A stretch of DNA of 64,000 nt from Thermobacillus xylanilyticus (GTDB lineage Bacteria; Bacillota; Bacilli; Paenibacillales; Paenibacillaceae): positions 1-64,000 of the forward strand of contig NZ_CAJRAY010000049.1 in assembly GCF_907165215.1 (NCBI RefSeq), written 5' to 3'. The position numbers were made by a program, and so were the translations under genes. The notes under the pieces were generated by a model. That model ran no database searches and had not been told where the DNA came from. It worked only from the letters and a program-made list of their open reading frames with translations. The stretch's first letter is position 1. Every line of letters begins with the position of its first letter. This document shows positions 8,046 to 16,523 of the stretch, piece by piece.

Positions 8046-10385
8046 TTATTCCTTGATCATCTCGGCAATGTTGATGCGGCGGGCCGATCCCGTCCCGATC
8101 CAGGAGGTCACGACAACCGCCAGCATCAGGATCAGCGGGCAGACGATGTATGCCTGAACCGGCTCGATGACAAACCGGATGCCCGAGGCCCCCAGGAGTG
8201 ACCATATTGCTCCGACAAGCGTCTGCCCAATCGTATTGGACAGAATCGTGCCAGTCACAATTCCGGCGATAAGCACGGTCAGCGACATGGTGACGTATTG
8301 AGTCCGAATGTGGCGATGCGCAAAACCGATGCTCCGCAGAATCGCCGTATGCGGCCGATCCTTCGCCATCAGCAGACTCAGGAACAATGCCGTCATCAAC
8401 ATGGACAGGAAGATGGAGACGAAGAAGGCGACAACCGCCAGGTTGCGGAGTTGGGCAATCGTCTGTCCCAACGTCTGCCGAATATAACCTTGCAGATCGG
8501 TGACCTTGGCCGGTTCGAACGCTTTCTCGTATTCCGCGATTTTCGTCTGAAGATCCACATCAGGCTTAAGATCCAGACTGATCGTATACCAGAGCACGGA
8601 TTCCGGATCATGAGGAATTGCCGCCTTGGCCGTGCGTCCGCCGTTGGTAATATCCTGGTAAATGCCGCTGATGACCATGGTTTTTTCCTTTCCGCCGACA
8701 ATCAGACGGATCGTATCGCCGACTTTACGCTCCATTTCCCGCGCGTTCTGTACCGACAGCGCGATTTCATTGTCGCGTATCGGCGCGCCGCCCTGCACAT
8801 ATTCCAGCGGGAAGATCGTGAAGTCTCCCGTCTCGACATTCAACTGGTCCACGGTGCCGTCATCGTTCAGCAGACGGAACCGGCTGGTGACCAGCGGGGA
8901 GAACCGTTCGACATCCTCGTCATTTCGAATCGCGTCAACCGTAGATTTGAAACGTTCGTCCATCCGGTCCGAATACTGCAGATCGATGCGCAGATCGCTC
9001 CGCCCGATTCCCAGATAGGAGACGAAGTCGGGCGACTTGATCGTATTAAGAAAATGAATCGGCACCAGCAAGAGAAAGGCGCTGGCGACAAAAACGAAAA
9101 ACAGCAGGCCGAACATGCGGAGCCGCTGGAATACATTCTTCAGGCCGAGAAACACCGGAATCGGCAGGAGTCGGTTGCGATTCAGTCTCCAGCGGCGGCC
9201 GCTGACCTTCGCCTCTCCGATGCTTCCCGAACGGAGCGCTTCCACCACTGAAATCCGGTGAAACCGACGAAGCACCATCGTGCAGAAAAGGAGCAGCAGA
9301 CCGAACATCATGGCGGCGGAGAAAAGCGGGAGCACAATGTACAGCAGACCGCGTTCCGCTTGGCCGAGATACAGCGTGATGTTGGATGACATCAGCTGCA
9401 TGGCCGGAAAAGACGCCGCAAAGCCGCACAAGGCGGCCGCCGCCGACAGCGCGACATACTTCACCAGATAAATGGAGCGAATGTGGCGACGGGAAGCTCC
9501 GATCGCTTTCAGCACGCCGATTTCGCGATAATCCTCCTCCAGCGTGGACAGCAGGGTGAAGCGGACGCAGAGCATCGCGATGACGATCAAGAGCAGGCTG
9601 ACCAGAAGAAGCACGACCGCGATGACGCCGTCCGTCAACGCATTCAGCATGCGGAACATATTCAGATCGATGGAAGGCCCGACCTTGGGCATGTCGGATG
9701 CCTGATACAGGGTGTGAAATTCTCCAAGCTTGCCGGCATCCGTCAAGCGGAATTCAATCAAATACTCAACACCGCCCGCCTGCTGCTTCAGAAAATCATA
9801 GTCCGCCGGATGAATGACAAAACGCTTGGAATGAATAATGGATGGGTTCATCTGGGCGTCGCGGACGAAATCGCTGATCGTGAATTCCCGGATGAATTTC
9901 GGGTGCACGATGCGGACCCGGTCCCCAACGGACAGGTTCCGCTGTTGCATGAAGAAGACCGGAACCGCAATTTCGCCTTCCGATACTTCCACACGCTCGT
10001 TCGAGAGATTCAGCAGGAAATCGAATTTCTCGTTCTGCCGGACGAAATAGAAATCCATGACGCTCGTGCTTTCGGGCGTATCTTGATGACCAAGATAGAG
10101 ATGGCTCCCTTCCACCGGGACCATCTCGACGATCTGGTGCATATCGACCAGTTGGGTGTCCGAAGCCCAGCGTTCGATCGCCCGCTCGTCCAGTGTACCG
10201 CTGTGCATCTGTACATAGTGCGGTACAGCCGATTTTACAAGCAGGTCACTCATGGAAGAGACCAGTTCCCGAATCATGTTGGTGCCGGCGGAAGCGAGAA
10301 GCGTCGACAGCAAAATGAATATAAAGAGAATGGCGGTAACGCTTTTCTTCTTGTACAGGTCCCGCTTAAGCAAGTGCAGCAGCAT
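8046..10385 (-). CDS. ABC transporter permease with two FtsX domains, 779 aa
   Basis: The layout is TM1 (about residues 17-37), an extracellular domain, three TM segments (about 255-375) forming the first FtsX domain, then a further TM (about 425), a second extracellular domain and a final FtsX domain of three TM segments near 645-765. The motif E-I-G-V-L-K-A-I-G-A-S in the first domain and H-T-A-I-L-R-S-I-G-F-A in the second are the usual FtsX coupling motifs. It pairs with the ATPase gene 13 bases downstream. AAAGGAG precedes ATG 10385. Confidence 0.9.
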   Translation of the reverse strand: MLLHLLKRDLYKKKSVTAILFIFILLSTLLASAGTNMIRELVSSMSDLLVKSAVPHYVQMHSGTLDERAIERWASDTQLVDMHQIVEMVPVEGSHLYLGHQDTPESTSVMDFYFVRQNEKFDFLLNLSNERVEVSEGEIAVPVFFMQQRNLSVGDRVRIVHPKFIREFTISDFVRDAQMNPSIIHSKRFVIHPADYDFLKQQAGGVEYLIEFRLTDAGKLGEFHTLYQASDMPKVGPSIDLNMFRMLNALTDGVIAVVLLLVSLLLIVIAMLCVRFTLLSTLEEDYREIGVLKAIGASRRHIRSIYLVKYVALSAAAALCGFAASFPAMQLMSSNITLYLGQAERGLLYIVLPLFSAAMMFGLLLLFCTMVLRRFHRISVVEALRSGSIGEAKVSGRRWRLNRNRLLPIPVFLGLKNVFQRLRMFGLLFFVFVASAFLLLVPIHFLNTIKSPDFVSYLGIGRSDLRIDLQYSDRMDERFKSTVDAIRNDEDVERFSPLVTSRFRLLNDDGTVDQLNVETGDFTIFPLEYVQGGAPIRDNEIALSVQNAREMERKVGDTIRLIVGGKEKTMVISGIYQDITNGGRTAKAAIPHDPESVLWYTISLDLKPDVDLQTKIAEYEKAFEPAKVTDLQGYIRQTLGQTIAQLRNLAVVAFFVSIFLSMLMTALFLSLLMAKDRPHTAILRSIGFAHRHIRTQYVTMSLTVLIAGIVTGTILSNTIGQTLVGAIWSLLGASGIRFVIEPVQAYIVCPLILMLAVVVTSWIGTGSARRINIAEMIKE

Positions 10386-10403
10386 GTTGCCGTAATGCTC
10401 CTT

Positions 10404-11114
10404 TCAGCCATCGATTCTGCGCTGTTGGCCGATGTGTTCCAGAATATCCGCGACCGCTTCCGGCATGTCGGCAATGAACATATGACCGCCGTCCCGTACC
10501 GGAACAAACCGGATTTCGCCGGAGAGATAGTTGGTCCAGCGCAGCATCGCGGACAGTGGGACGATGTGATCCCGATCTCCCCACAGCAGGTATGCGGGGT
10601 TCGACAGCGGCGTCCAGTCCATGAACGAAGCGGATTCCAGCGTCTTGAAATCCGCCCGGAATACCGGAAGAAAGAAGTCAAGCAAGCTTCTCTCCTCCAT
10701 CAGCTCCGACGGAAGGCCGCCGTAGGAAGCCAGGTGTTCAATGAGTCCGTTATCGGGCAGATGAGATACCTTCCGGATATCGGGCGGTGTGTTGCAAGCA
10801 GACAAGACCAGCGTTGGACGATGCGAATCCGTCAAACGCTGCACGAGAAAATACGCGACCAATCCTCCCATGCTGTGGCCGAACAGTATGCTATCGGGCC
10901 GAAGGATGGTATTCACCTCTTCGAAGATCAGGTTCAGCAGGACGGTCATATCCTCTACAGGCAGCCTTTTGCAGGAACCGTGGCCTGGCGGATTGAGTGC
11001 CCAAAGTTCGAAGCTGTCGTCCAGTCTGTCCGCCAGGATGTTGAAAGAGTTCGCGTAACCGCCGAGATAGGGGAAGCAGATCAATTGCGGTCCGTTGTCA
11101 GCTCCCGGTTTCAA
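10404..11114 (-). CDS. type II thioesterase (GrsT/SrfAD-like), at least 236 aa
   Basis: This alpha/beta hydrolase clears wrongly primed or stalled carrier proteins. The nucleophile motif G-H-S-M-G-G contains Ser81, and G-D-R-D-H and the late G-G-H-M-F supply the Asp and His. The N-terminal L-I-C-F-P-Y-L-G-G-Y is the family hallmark. The start is doubtful: TTG 11114 has no ribosome binding site, while the frame continues upstream through W-F-H-R-L, which fits family N-termini, to codons ATC 11132 and CTG 11138 just after GGGAGGG. The true start may be one of these non-standard codons. It follows the CPBP gene directly. Confidence 0.88.
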   Translation of the reverse strand: MKPGADNGPQLICFPYLGGYANSFNILADRLDDSFELWALNPPGHGSCKRLPVEDMTVLLNLIFEEVNTILRPDSILFGHSMGGLVAYFLVQRLTDSHRPTLVLSACNTPPDIRKVSHLPDNGLIEHLASYGGLPSELMEERSLLDFFLPVFRADFKTLESASFMDWTPLSNPAYLLWGDRDHIVPLSAMLRWTNYLSGEIRFVPVRDGGHMFIADMPEAVADILEHIGQQRRIDG

Positions 11115-11134
11115 TCTGTGAAACCACTCGATGG

Positions 11135-12025
11135 TCAGATCCCTCCCGATACTTGTTCGCGCGAACGGCCGAGCGGATGGCCGGCCTCATCGCGACGGGT
11201 CAGGATAAAGTCCGGAAATATTTTCATTGGGTGATTTATTCTCCACTTCCAGAATACGAGATGTATAACTATTGTTGCAAGGATAAAGTAAGAAATTTGC
11301 AAGATCTGCACTTGCGGGTTGAAATAATACAACTGAATCTGGCTTCCGGTTGCCGCCAGCCAGAACGAGATCAGATAGAACAGCAGATTGCCTCCCGTTG
11401 CGTTGAAGATATACGTCTGGAACGTGACAAAGCACATCAGTTGTATGACGTAGTAAATGTAAGATGTGGTGGTGCCGAACGAGGCGATGATATATCCGGG
11501 AAGCACCCACAGACCGAATAGGAAGCCGGTTGCAAGACCTGCCGCAATTTGATTGTTGAGCTTGCGCTGGAGGTAGGGCAGCAGGAAACCAATCCAGCCG
11601 AAAATGCCGCCGATCAGCCCGGTCTCCTTGAATAAATTCAGCACGCCAACCTTCACCATTTCGGGCACGGTGTACGTGATCTCCGGCACTTCAAAGCCGA
11701 GCGCCTTCGAACCGAAATGCATCGAAGCAGCGAACAGCGTAAAGATCGCAAAAATGATGGGGAACCAGAACCAGTCCTGCTTGCGCGGCACCAGTTTGAG
11801 CAGAATTCCGCCGACCGCTTTCATGCCGCCCATGGCGTAGTAGGTGATCAATCCGGCAATGGATGGCGAGTACAGGGCCGCAATCGCAATGGGATGCATC
11901 AAATGCAATTCGCCCGTAATAGGTGTGACATATTCACCGAACAGGATGTAAATCAGGGCAATACCCCAGCAGACGCCAAATGAAATACCAAGGTAAAGGG
12001 CCAGAAACCGGGTGTCCTTCTTCAT
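11135..12025 (-). CDS. CPBP/CAAX-protease-like membrane protein lacking catalytic residues, 296 aa
   Basis: Eight or so hydrophobic segments and the run G-W-I-G-F-L-L-P-Y-L-Q followed by G-L-W-V-L-P identify the CPBP (Abi) fold. In active members these motifs read G-E-E-x-G-W-R-G-F-L-L-P and W-H-L-P. Here E-E has become G-I, the Arg is Ile and the His is Val, so all known catalytic positions are lost. Its start overlaps the ACP stop (TGATG), which ties it to the biosynthetic operon. It may be an immunity or scaffold protein; that is inference. Confidence 0.78.
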   Translation of the reverse strand: MKKDTRFLALYLGISFGVCWGIALIYILFGEYVTPITGELHLMHPIAIAALYSPSIAGLITYYAMGGMKAVGGILLKLVPRKQDWFWFPIIFAIFTLFAASMHFGSKALGFEVPEITYTVPEMVKVGVLNLFKETGLIGGIFGWIGFLLPYLQRKLNNQIAAGLATGFLFGLWVLPGYIIASFGTTTSYIYYVIQLMCFVTFQTYIFNATGGNLLFYLISFWLAATGSQIQLYYFNPQVQILQISYFILATIVIHLVFWKWRINHPMKIFPDFILTRRDEAGHPLGRSREQVSGGI

Positions 12026-12282
12026 CAGCCCGCCTCCTTCGCTTTCTTCGCCTCGACAAATTTAACCAGATTGTTGACCGTGCAGAAATTGTTCAAATCC
12101 AATTCGTCGTTTTCCACCACAATGCCGAATTGCTGTTCCACGAACTGCACCAGCTTCATGGCGAACAGCGAGTTGACGAACCGGAGTTCGAAGTAATTGT
12201 CATCGTCCGAGAAAGCAGCGCCCTCGTGCTCGATCGACAGATTGTCGCGAATAAACTCGCGAATCACGTGACGATAATCCAT
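12025..12282 (-). CDS. acyl carrier protein of an FkbH-type extender-unit cassette, 85 aa
   Basis: This discrete carrier has the four-helix ACP pattern and the sequence F-V-N-S-L-F-A-M-K-L-V around the phosphopantetheine Ser; the unusual N-S-L in place of D-S-L and the F-A-M run are typical of carriers paired with FkbH enzymes. It should hold the glyceryl group and its oxidised forms up to hydroxymalonyl. GGAGGT precedes ATG 12282, and fkbH lies 18 bases upstream. It is distinct from the ACP at 17.7 kb, which lies next to the KS. Confidence 0.88.
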   Translation of the reverse strand: MDYRHVIREFIRDNLSIEHEGAAFSDDDNYFELRFVNSLFAMKLVQFVEQQFGIVVENDELDLNNFCTVNNLVKFVEAKKAKEAG

Positions 12283-12300
12283 GGCGACCTCCAGTGAACG

Positions 12301-13335
12301 TTATTGTTGAACCACAACGTCAATATAGGGTGGAAATTGCGGAATGGAGCGCAGATCGTGCTCGAGCACCATGGTGCCGTCAGGCTCCGTGAACTTGTCG
12401 CGAAATCCCGCAAATCTGAAGGTAATGTTCATCATCCGGTTGCGGCCGGTATCGCGAAAATCAGCCAACAGCGGCTTTCCTGCCCGGTGCGCTTCCTGCA
12501 TGATGTGGGTAAGCAGTACGGTGCCCACCCCCCGAGAGACGACTCGGCAGGACATGAGCATCATTTTCAGCCTCCAGCACGTTTCGTTCATGTGTACCAG
12601 TGCCAGACCGATTTTGCCGTAGGTGCCGAACCGGTCTTCCAGCTCGGTGATGAGCAGCTGGTGGTCTTCTGATTGCCGGAGACGGTCGAGTTCTTCGTAG
12701 CTGTAAGCTTTGCCGGTGGCGTTCAGCTGGTTCGTGCGGACCGTCAGTTCCTCGGCGCGCTGCAAATCATGCTCGTCGGCCGGTGCGATGATCATTCTCA
12801 TGTTCAGCGACGCGAGAAACGCTTCCGAAGGCCCGTTGAATTCCGCCTCCGCCTGTTTGCGCAACTGGTCGGTCTTGTAGAGCATGCGTCGCATGGCTGA
12901 ATCTTCTGTTATGAATCTCGGGATGAGCCGCGGGTCGTCAAGCAAGGAACGGTATTCGCAAGCGTTCATGCAGTGGACTGACGAATGCACGCTTTTGACC
13001 TCCTGCAGCTCATACTCCTGATCGTCAATGAACAAGATCGCGTCCATGCTGATGTTCAAATTTTTCTGGATTTGGGCCAGCGAGTAAGATTTGGCGTTCC
13101 AGTTGATCTCCGGGTAGAGGAAATATTCGTCCAGTCCAAATGACTTGAGTGCCGCCATCGCCGCATCGTGATCGTTCTTGCTGGAAATGGATTGGAGAAT
13201 GCCCCGCCGATCCAATGTCTTGATGATGTCTTCGATGCCCGGTTTGAGTTTGAGATCGCTATTCTCCAGCAGAACGCCGTCCCAGATCGTGTTGTCCAGG
13301 TCCCAGACGACGCATTTAATCGTCTGTTTGTTCAT
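12301..13335 (-). CDS. fkbH: FkbH-like HAD-superfamily protein (glyceryl-ACP synthase), 344 aa
   Basis: FkbH enzymes take 1,3-bisphosphoglycerate, remove phosphate and load the glyceryl group on a discrete ACP. The HAD subfamily IIIC motif D-L-D-N-T is at residues 12-16 (nucleophile D12, acid D14), S-S-K-N-D is motif II, and F-I-D-D is motif III; the C-terminal half is the GNAT-like acyl-transfer domain. ATG 13335 has a G-rich ribosome binding site nine bases before; TTG 13341 is an alternative. Its neighbours (ACP, 3-hydroxyacyl-CoA dehydrogenase, acyl-CoA dehydrogenase) complete the hydroxymalonyl-ACP route. Confidence 0.92.
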   Translation of the reverse strand: MNKQTIKCVVWDLDNTIWDGVLLENSDLKLKPGIEDIIKTLDRRGILQSISSKNDHDAAMAALKSFGLDEYFLYPEINWNAKSYSLAQIQKNLNISMDAILFIDDQEYELQEVKSVHSSVHCMNACEYRSLLDDPRLIPRFITEDSAMRRMLYKTDQLRKQAEAEFNGPSEAFLASLNMRMIIAPADEHDLQRAEELTVRTNQLNATGKAYSYEELDRLRQSEDHQLLITELEDRFGTYGKIGLALVHMNETCWRLKMMLMSCRVVSRGVGTVLLTHIMQEAHRAGKPLLADFRDTGRNRMMNITFRFAGFRDKFTEPDGTMVLEHDLRSIPQFPPYIDVVVQQ

Positions 13336-13355
13336 CTGCAAGCCCCCCCTTTGTG

Positions 13356-14204
13356 CTAATACTGATAGAACCCCCTTCCACTCTTGCGGCCCAGCAAACC
13401 TGCATCCACCATCTTTCGCAGCAGCGGGCAGCAGCGGAACTTCGGGTCCTGGTAGCTTTCGTACAGGACATCGAGGGAATGCACGACCGTGTCGAGCCCG
13501 ATCAGATCAGCCGTCTCCAGCGGCCCCATCTTGTGACCGAATCCGTGTTTAATGATCTTGTCAATCTGCTCAGGGGAGGCGACCCCGTCTTGCACCAGAA
13601 ACGCTGCTTCGTTCATGAACAGATGGGACAGGCGATTGGTGACAAATCCGGGCAGATCGTTGATGACGATCGGCTTTTTGCCCAGCGTCTCCAGAAATTG
13701 CACAACCCGTTCTTCCGTTTCACGTGATGTATGCCAGCCCCGGATGACTTCCACCATCGACTTGAGCGGTACAGGGTTCATCAGATGAATGCCAATGACA
13801 CGGCTCGGATCAGGTATCCCGGCAGCGAGCTTCGTGATAGAGATACAGCTGGTGTTGAGTGCGAACAACGCATCGTGTTTGCAATGTTTCACAAGTCTGA
13901 CATATTCCTCCATCTTCAGTTCCGCGTTCTCGCTGATGTTCTCAATGATGAGATCGGCCTCGCCAATCCCGTCATAGTCAAGCCGGACCTGAATGCGGTC
14001 CAGGATGTCGGACAGTTCGACTTTCCGGTATTCTGGATTGAGCATACAAGCTGTTCGATATTCCCGGCGGATGTTCGGCACCGCTTGTTCGGCTGCCGCC
14101 GAGGAGATGTCCTTGAGGATGACCGAATAGCCGTGCTTTGCCACGTCCAGGGCTGTGGCGCATCCCATGACCCCGGCGCCGATGATGGCGACGCGTTGAA
14201 TCAT
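13356..14204 (-). CDS. 3-hydroxyacyl-CoA dehydrogenase family protein (FkbK-like), 282 aa
   Basis: The Rossmann motif G-A-G-V-M-G lies at residues 9-14 and the second domain has the H-L-M-N-P-V-P motif with the catalytic His of 3-hydroxybutyryl-CoA dehydrogenases. In FkbH cassettes this enzyme oxidises the terminal hydroxyl of glyceryl-ACP to the aldehyde. GGAGGG precedes ATG 14204. It lies 20 bases upstream of fkbH in the same direction, so a cassette role is preferred over primary butyrate metabolism. Confidence 0.88.
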   Translation of the reverse strand: MIQRVAIIGAGVMGCATALDVAKHGYSVILKDISSAAAEQAVPNIRREYRTACMLNPEYRKVELSDILDRIQVRLDYDGIGEADLIIENISENAELKMEEYVRLVKHCKHDALFALNTSCISITKLAAGIPDPSRVIGIHLMNPVPLKSMVEVIRGWHTSRETEERVVQFLETLGKKPIVINDLPGFVTNRLSHLFMNEAAFLVQDGVASPEQIDKIIKHGFGHKMGPLETADLIGLDTVVHSLDVLYESYQDPKFRCCPLLRKMVDAGLLGRKSGRGFYQY

Positions 14205-14229
14205 TGTCCGAACCCTCCTCTGCTGCTGG

Positions 14230-15564
14230 TCAGATCATTTCGTCATAGATTTCCTTCGTATCCGCGATCGCTCTGCCCGCATGCTCCCTGAACCACTCCA
14301 CGTCCTCTTCGTTCAGGGAGATGTTGGGATACAGCCGCGACACGGTCGATACGAGAATGCCGTGCCGCGCAAGATTGTTGTTCAGGATGATGTCGAGCGC
14401 CAGAAGATCAAACGTATAATCAGCCGGATTGGCGAGCGGCTCGCTGCACAGATGGAACGAAGCACAGGAGGGAGGACCCTGGATGACCAGCGGAAGTCCG
14501 ACGGCGTCGGCTTCTTCCTTCAAAATGGCGTGCATCTGCTGCATAATGCTGTTCATCCGGTCGATTGCGGCTCCATTGTTCCGGCTCAAGATCTCCAGTG
14601 TCGCTTTGACGGCCGCCAGCCCAAGCGGATACCCGTTGAAAGTACCGGCGTGAATCACCTTCTTTTCCGTGAGCAGCTGCATGATCTCTTTCTTGCCGAC
14701 AAGGGCGGAGACCGGCACGCCACCGCCGCCAAGCGCCTTGCCGAGCGTCGTCAGATCCGGGGTGACGCCGAAGGCTGCCTGTGCGCCGCCAAGCCCCAAG
14801 CGGAATCCGGTGATAATTTCGTCGAAAATCAGCACGACATGATAGCGGTCGCATAACTCCCGCACACGTTGCAGGTAGCCGGGAGCCGGCATGACGCTGC
14901 CGCCGTTCACACACACCGGTTCGGTAATGACGGCGGCGATGTCGTCACCATGCCGGATCAGCAGATCTTCCAGTGCATCGGCGTCATTCCATGGCAGCAG
15001 ATAGGATTGGCTCTCCATGCAGTCTCTGGCTCTGCCCAGCGTTCCTTTCAAGTCGCCGGGGAAATCCTTCGGCACCGGTTCGCCGGTTTTCGCCCTTCGG
15101 CCGCCCATGATGTTGTCGGCGTTGCCGTGGTAGTGGCCTTCGAACCGGACGAACCGATTCTTGCCGGTCCAGGCGCGGGCCAGACGAAGTGCATTTTGCA
15201 CGATCTCGGTTCCGGACAGCCCGAACCGAATCATTTCGGCTGACGGGACGAATTTGGCAATCAGTTCCAGAGCCTCCGCATCCATGTCGCAATGGCTGAC
15301 CGAGAGCGTCCGGTCGATTGTCTCTTTCAGACACTCGTTGTATTCCCGGTTGCCGTGCCCGACGATCAGCGCCCCGAAACGGGCGTACAGGTCGAGATAC
15401 TCCTTGCCGTCCATGTCCCAGACCCGGCTGTCTTTCGTCTTCACGAAGTGAATAGGGGTCTCTTCCCAGGGCAGATGGAAATTGTAGTGCACGCCTCCGG
15501 GAAGCAGCCGCTTGACGCGTAGCTGGTAAGCCTGCATGACACTTTTCGCGGATTCGGTTTTCAT
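14230..15564 (-). CDS. class III aminotransferase, glutamate-1-semialdehyde aminomutase-like, 444 aa
   Basis: This PLP enzyme shows the fold-type I motifs F-D-E-I-I-T-G-F-R and T-L-G-K-A-L-G-G-G with the PLP-binding Lys, and G-H-Y-H-G-N-A-D typical of GSA aminomutase. A housekeeping hemL would sit with heme genes; here it overlaps the AT gene by one base (TGATG) inside a lipopeptide-like cluster. In mycosubtilin and iturin synthetases a domain of exactly this family aminates a beta-ketoacyl-ACP. A stand-alone beta-transaminase acting on the KS product is therefore likely. Confidence 0.85.
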   Translation of the reverse strand: MKTESAKSVMQAYQLRVKRLLPGGVHYNFHLPWEETPIHFVKTKDSRVWDMDGKEYLDLYARFGALIVGHGNREYNECLKETIDRTLSVSHCDMDAEALELIAKFVPSAEMIRFGLSGTEIVQNALRLARAWTGKNRFVRFEGHYHGNADNIMGGRRAKTGEPVPKDFPGDLKGTLGRARDCMESQSYLLPWNDADALEDLLIRHGDDIAAVITEPVCVNGGSVMPAPGYLQRVRELCDRYHVVLIFDEIITGFRLGLGGAQAAFGVTPDLTTLGKALGGGGVPVSALVGKKEIMQLLTEKKVIHAGTFNGYPLGLAAVKATLEILSRNNGAAIDRMNSIMQQMHAILKEEADAVGLPLVIQGPPSCASFHLCSEPLANPADYTFDLLALDIILNNNLARHGILVSTVSRLYPNISLNEEDVEWFREHAGRAIADTKEIYDEMI

Positions 15565-16523
15565 CAGGCCAGGCGCTCCTTCCCAAGCAAACCGAAAATT
15601 TGCAAGCGGTCGCCTTCGTCGTCAAAGGCGAGGCATTCCGGAAGTCCGGCATGTTCCCGGACCAGATTTCGTGAAATCTGCTGCGGACCGATGTCGATGA
15701 ACAAAGAGGCTCCGGATTCTGCCATTCCCTGAAGTGCTTGTGTCCACAGGACGGGAGACGTCAGCTGCCGCTCAAGGATGCCGGGGATATCCTCCGCCCG
15801 ACGGATGGCTTCGCCGGTGACGGTGGACCATACAGGAAATTCCGGATCTTTGAAGGCAAGCTGCGAGATCGCTTCGCGCCATTCGGCCAGATATTCCTCC
15901 ATCAGTTCGCTGTGATAGGGAGCATTGGCCTTCATGGGCACCATGCGGAACGGAATCCACTCACCGCCGTGGTCATCCGCCAGCCGGTCCAGCATGCGGA
16001 GCGCGGACGGGACGCCCGCCACTACGAATTGGCGCGGCGAATTGTACCCGCTGATGGCGGCATAGCCGTGCGGCCGAATCTGCCGGATCAGATCTTCCAG
16101 CACTGTTCGTTCGAGGTCCAGCGCCAGCCCGGTCTCGCCCCGCTTCTCCTGCTGGGCTTGTTGCATGAGCCTGCCCCGTTTGCGGACATAATCAACGGCT
16201 TGAGCGAAGGAGACGGCACCCGCGGCGGCAAGAGCCGAGATCTCTCCCAGACTATGCCCGGCCGCTCCTTGCACCGCAGGGCCGAACCGCTCCCGGAACA
16301 GGCGGTACAGCGCATAGCTGGCCGTCAATACAGCGGGTTGGGCATAATCGGAGCGGGTCAACGCTTCCATGGAGCCTTCAAGAATAAGCGGGCGTAGGTC
16401 GAACGCCAAAATATCCGCGGCTTCCTCGAACACCCGCCGCACTTCGACGGATGTGCGGATCGCCTCCCCGCACATGCCGATATATTGGCTTCCCTGACCG
16501 GGAAAGAGCAGGGCAATGTTCAT
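15564..16523 (-). CDS. discrete acyltransferase (FabD/FenF/ZmaF-like), 319 aa
   Basis: The enzyme starts with F-P-G-Q-G-S-Q and has the nucleophile motif G-H-S-L-G with Ser91 and a later A-P-Y-H-S loop with the catalytic His. It is a malonyl-CoA:ACP transacylase-type protein that should act in trans, because the KS protein of this cluster carries no working AT. Related discrete enzymes load malonyl in iturin synthesis (FenF) or move hydroxymalonyl between ACPs in zwittermicin synthesis (ZmaF). ATG 16523 (AAAGGAG upstream) overlaps the previous stop by four bases; the frame further upstream is spurious. Confidence 0.9.
   Translation of the reverse strand: MNIALLFPGQGSQYIGMCGEAIRTSVEVRRVFEEAADILAFDLRPLILEGSMEALTRSDYAQPAVLTASYALYRLFRERFGPAVQGAAGHSLGEISALAAAGAVSFAQAVDYVRKRGRLMQQAQQEKRGETGLALDLERTVLEDLIRQIRPHGYAAISGYNSPRQFVVAGVPSALRMLDRLADDHGGEWIPFRMVPMKANAPYHSELMEEYLAEWREAISQLAFKDPEFPVWSTVTGEAIRRAEDIPGILERQLTSPVLWTQALQGMAESGASLFIDIGPQQISRNLVREHAGLPECLAFDDEGDRLQIFGLLGKERLA

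Noticed and set aside
9483-11234. Long open frame (583 codons) on the plus strand
   Set aside because: It is antisense to the ABC permease and thioesterase genes and shows no family motifs.
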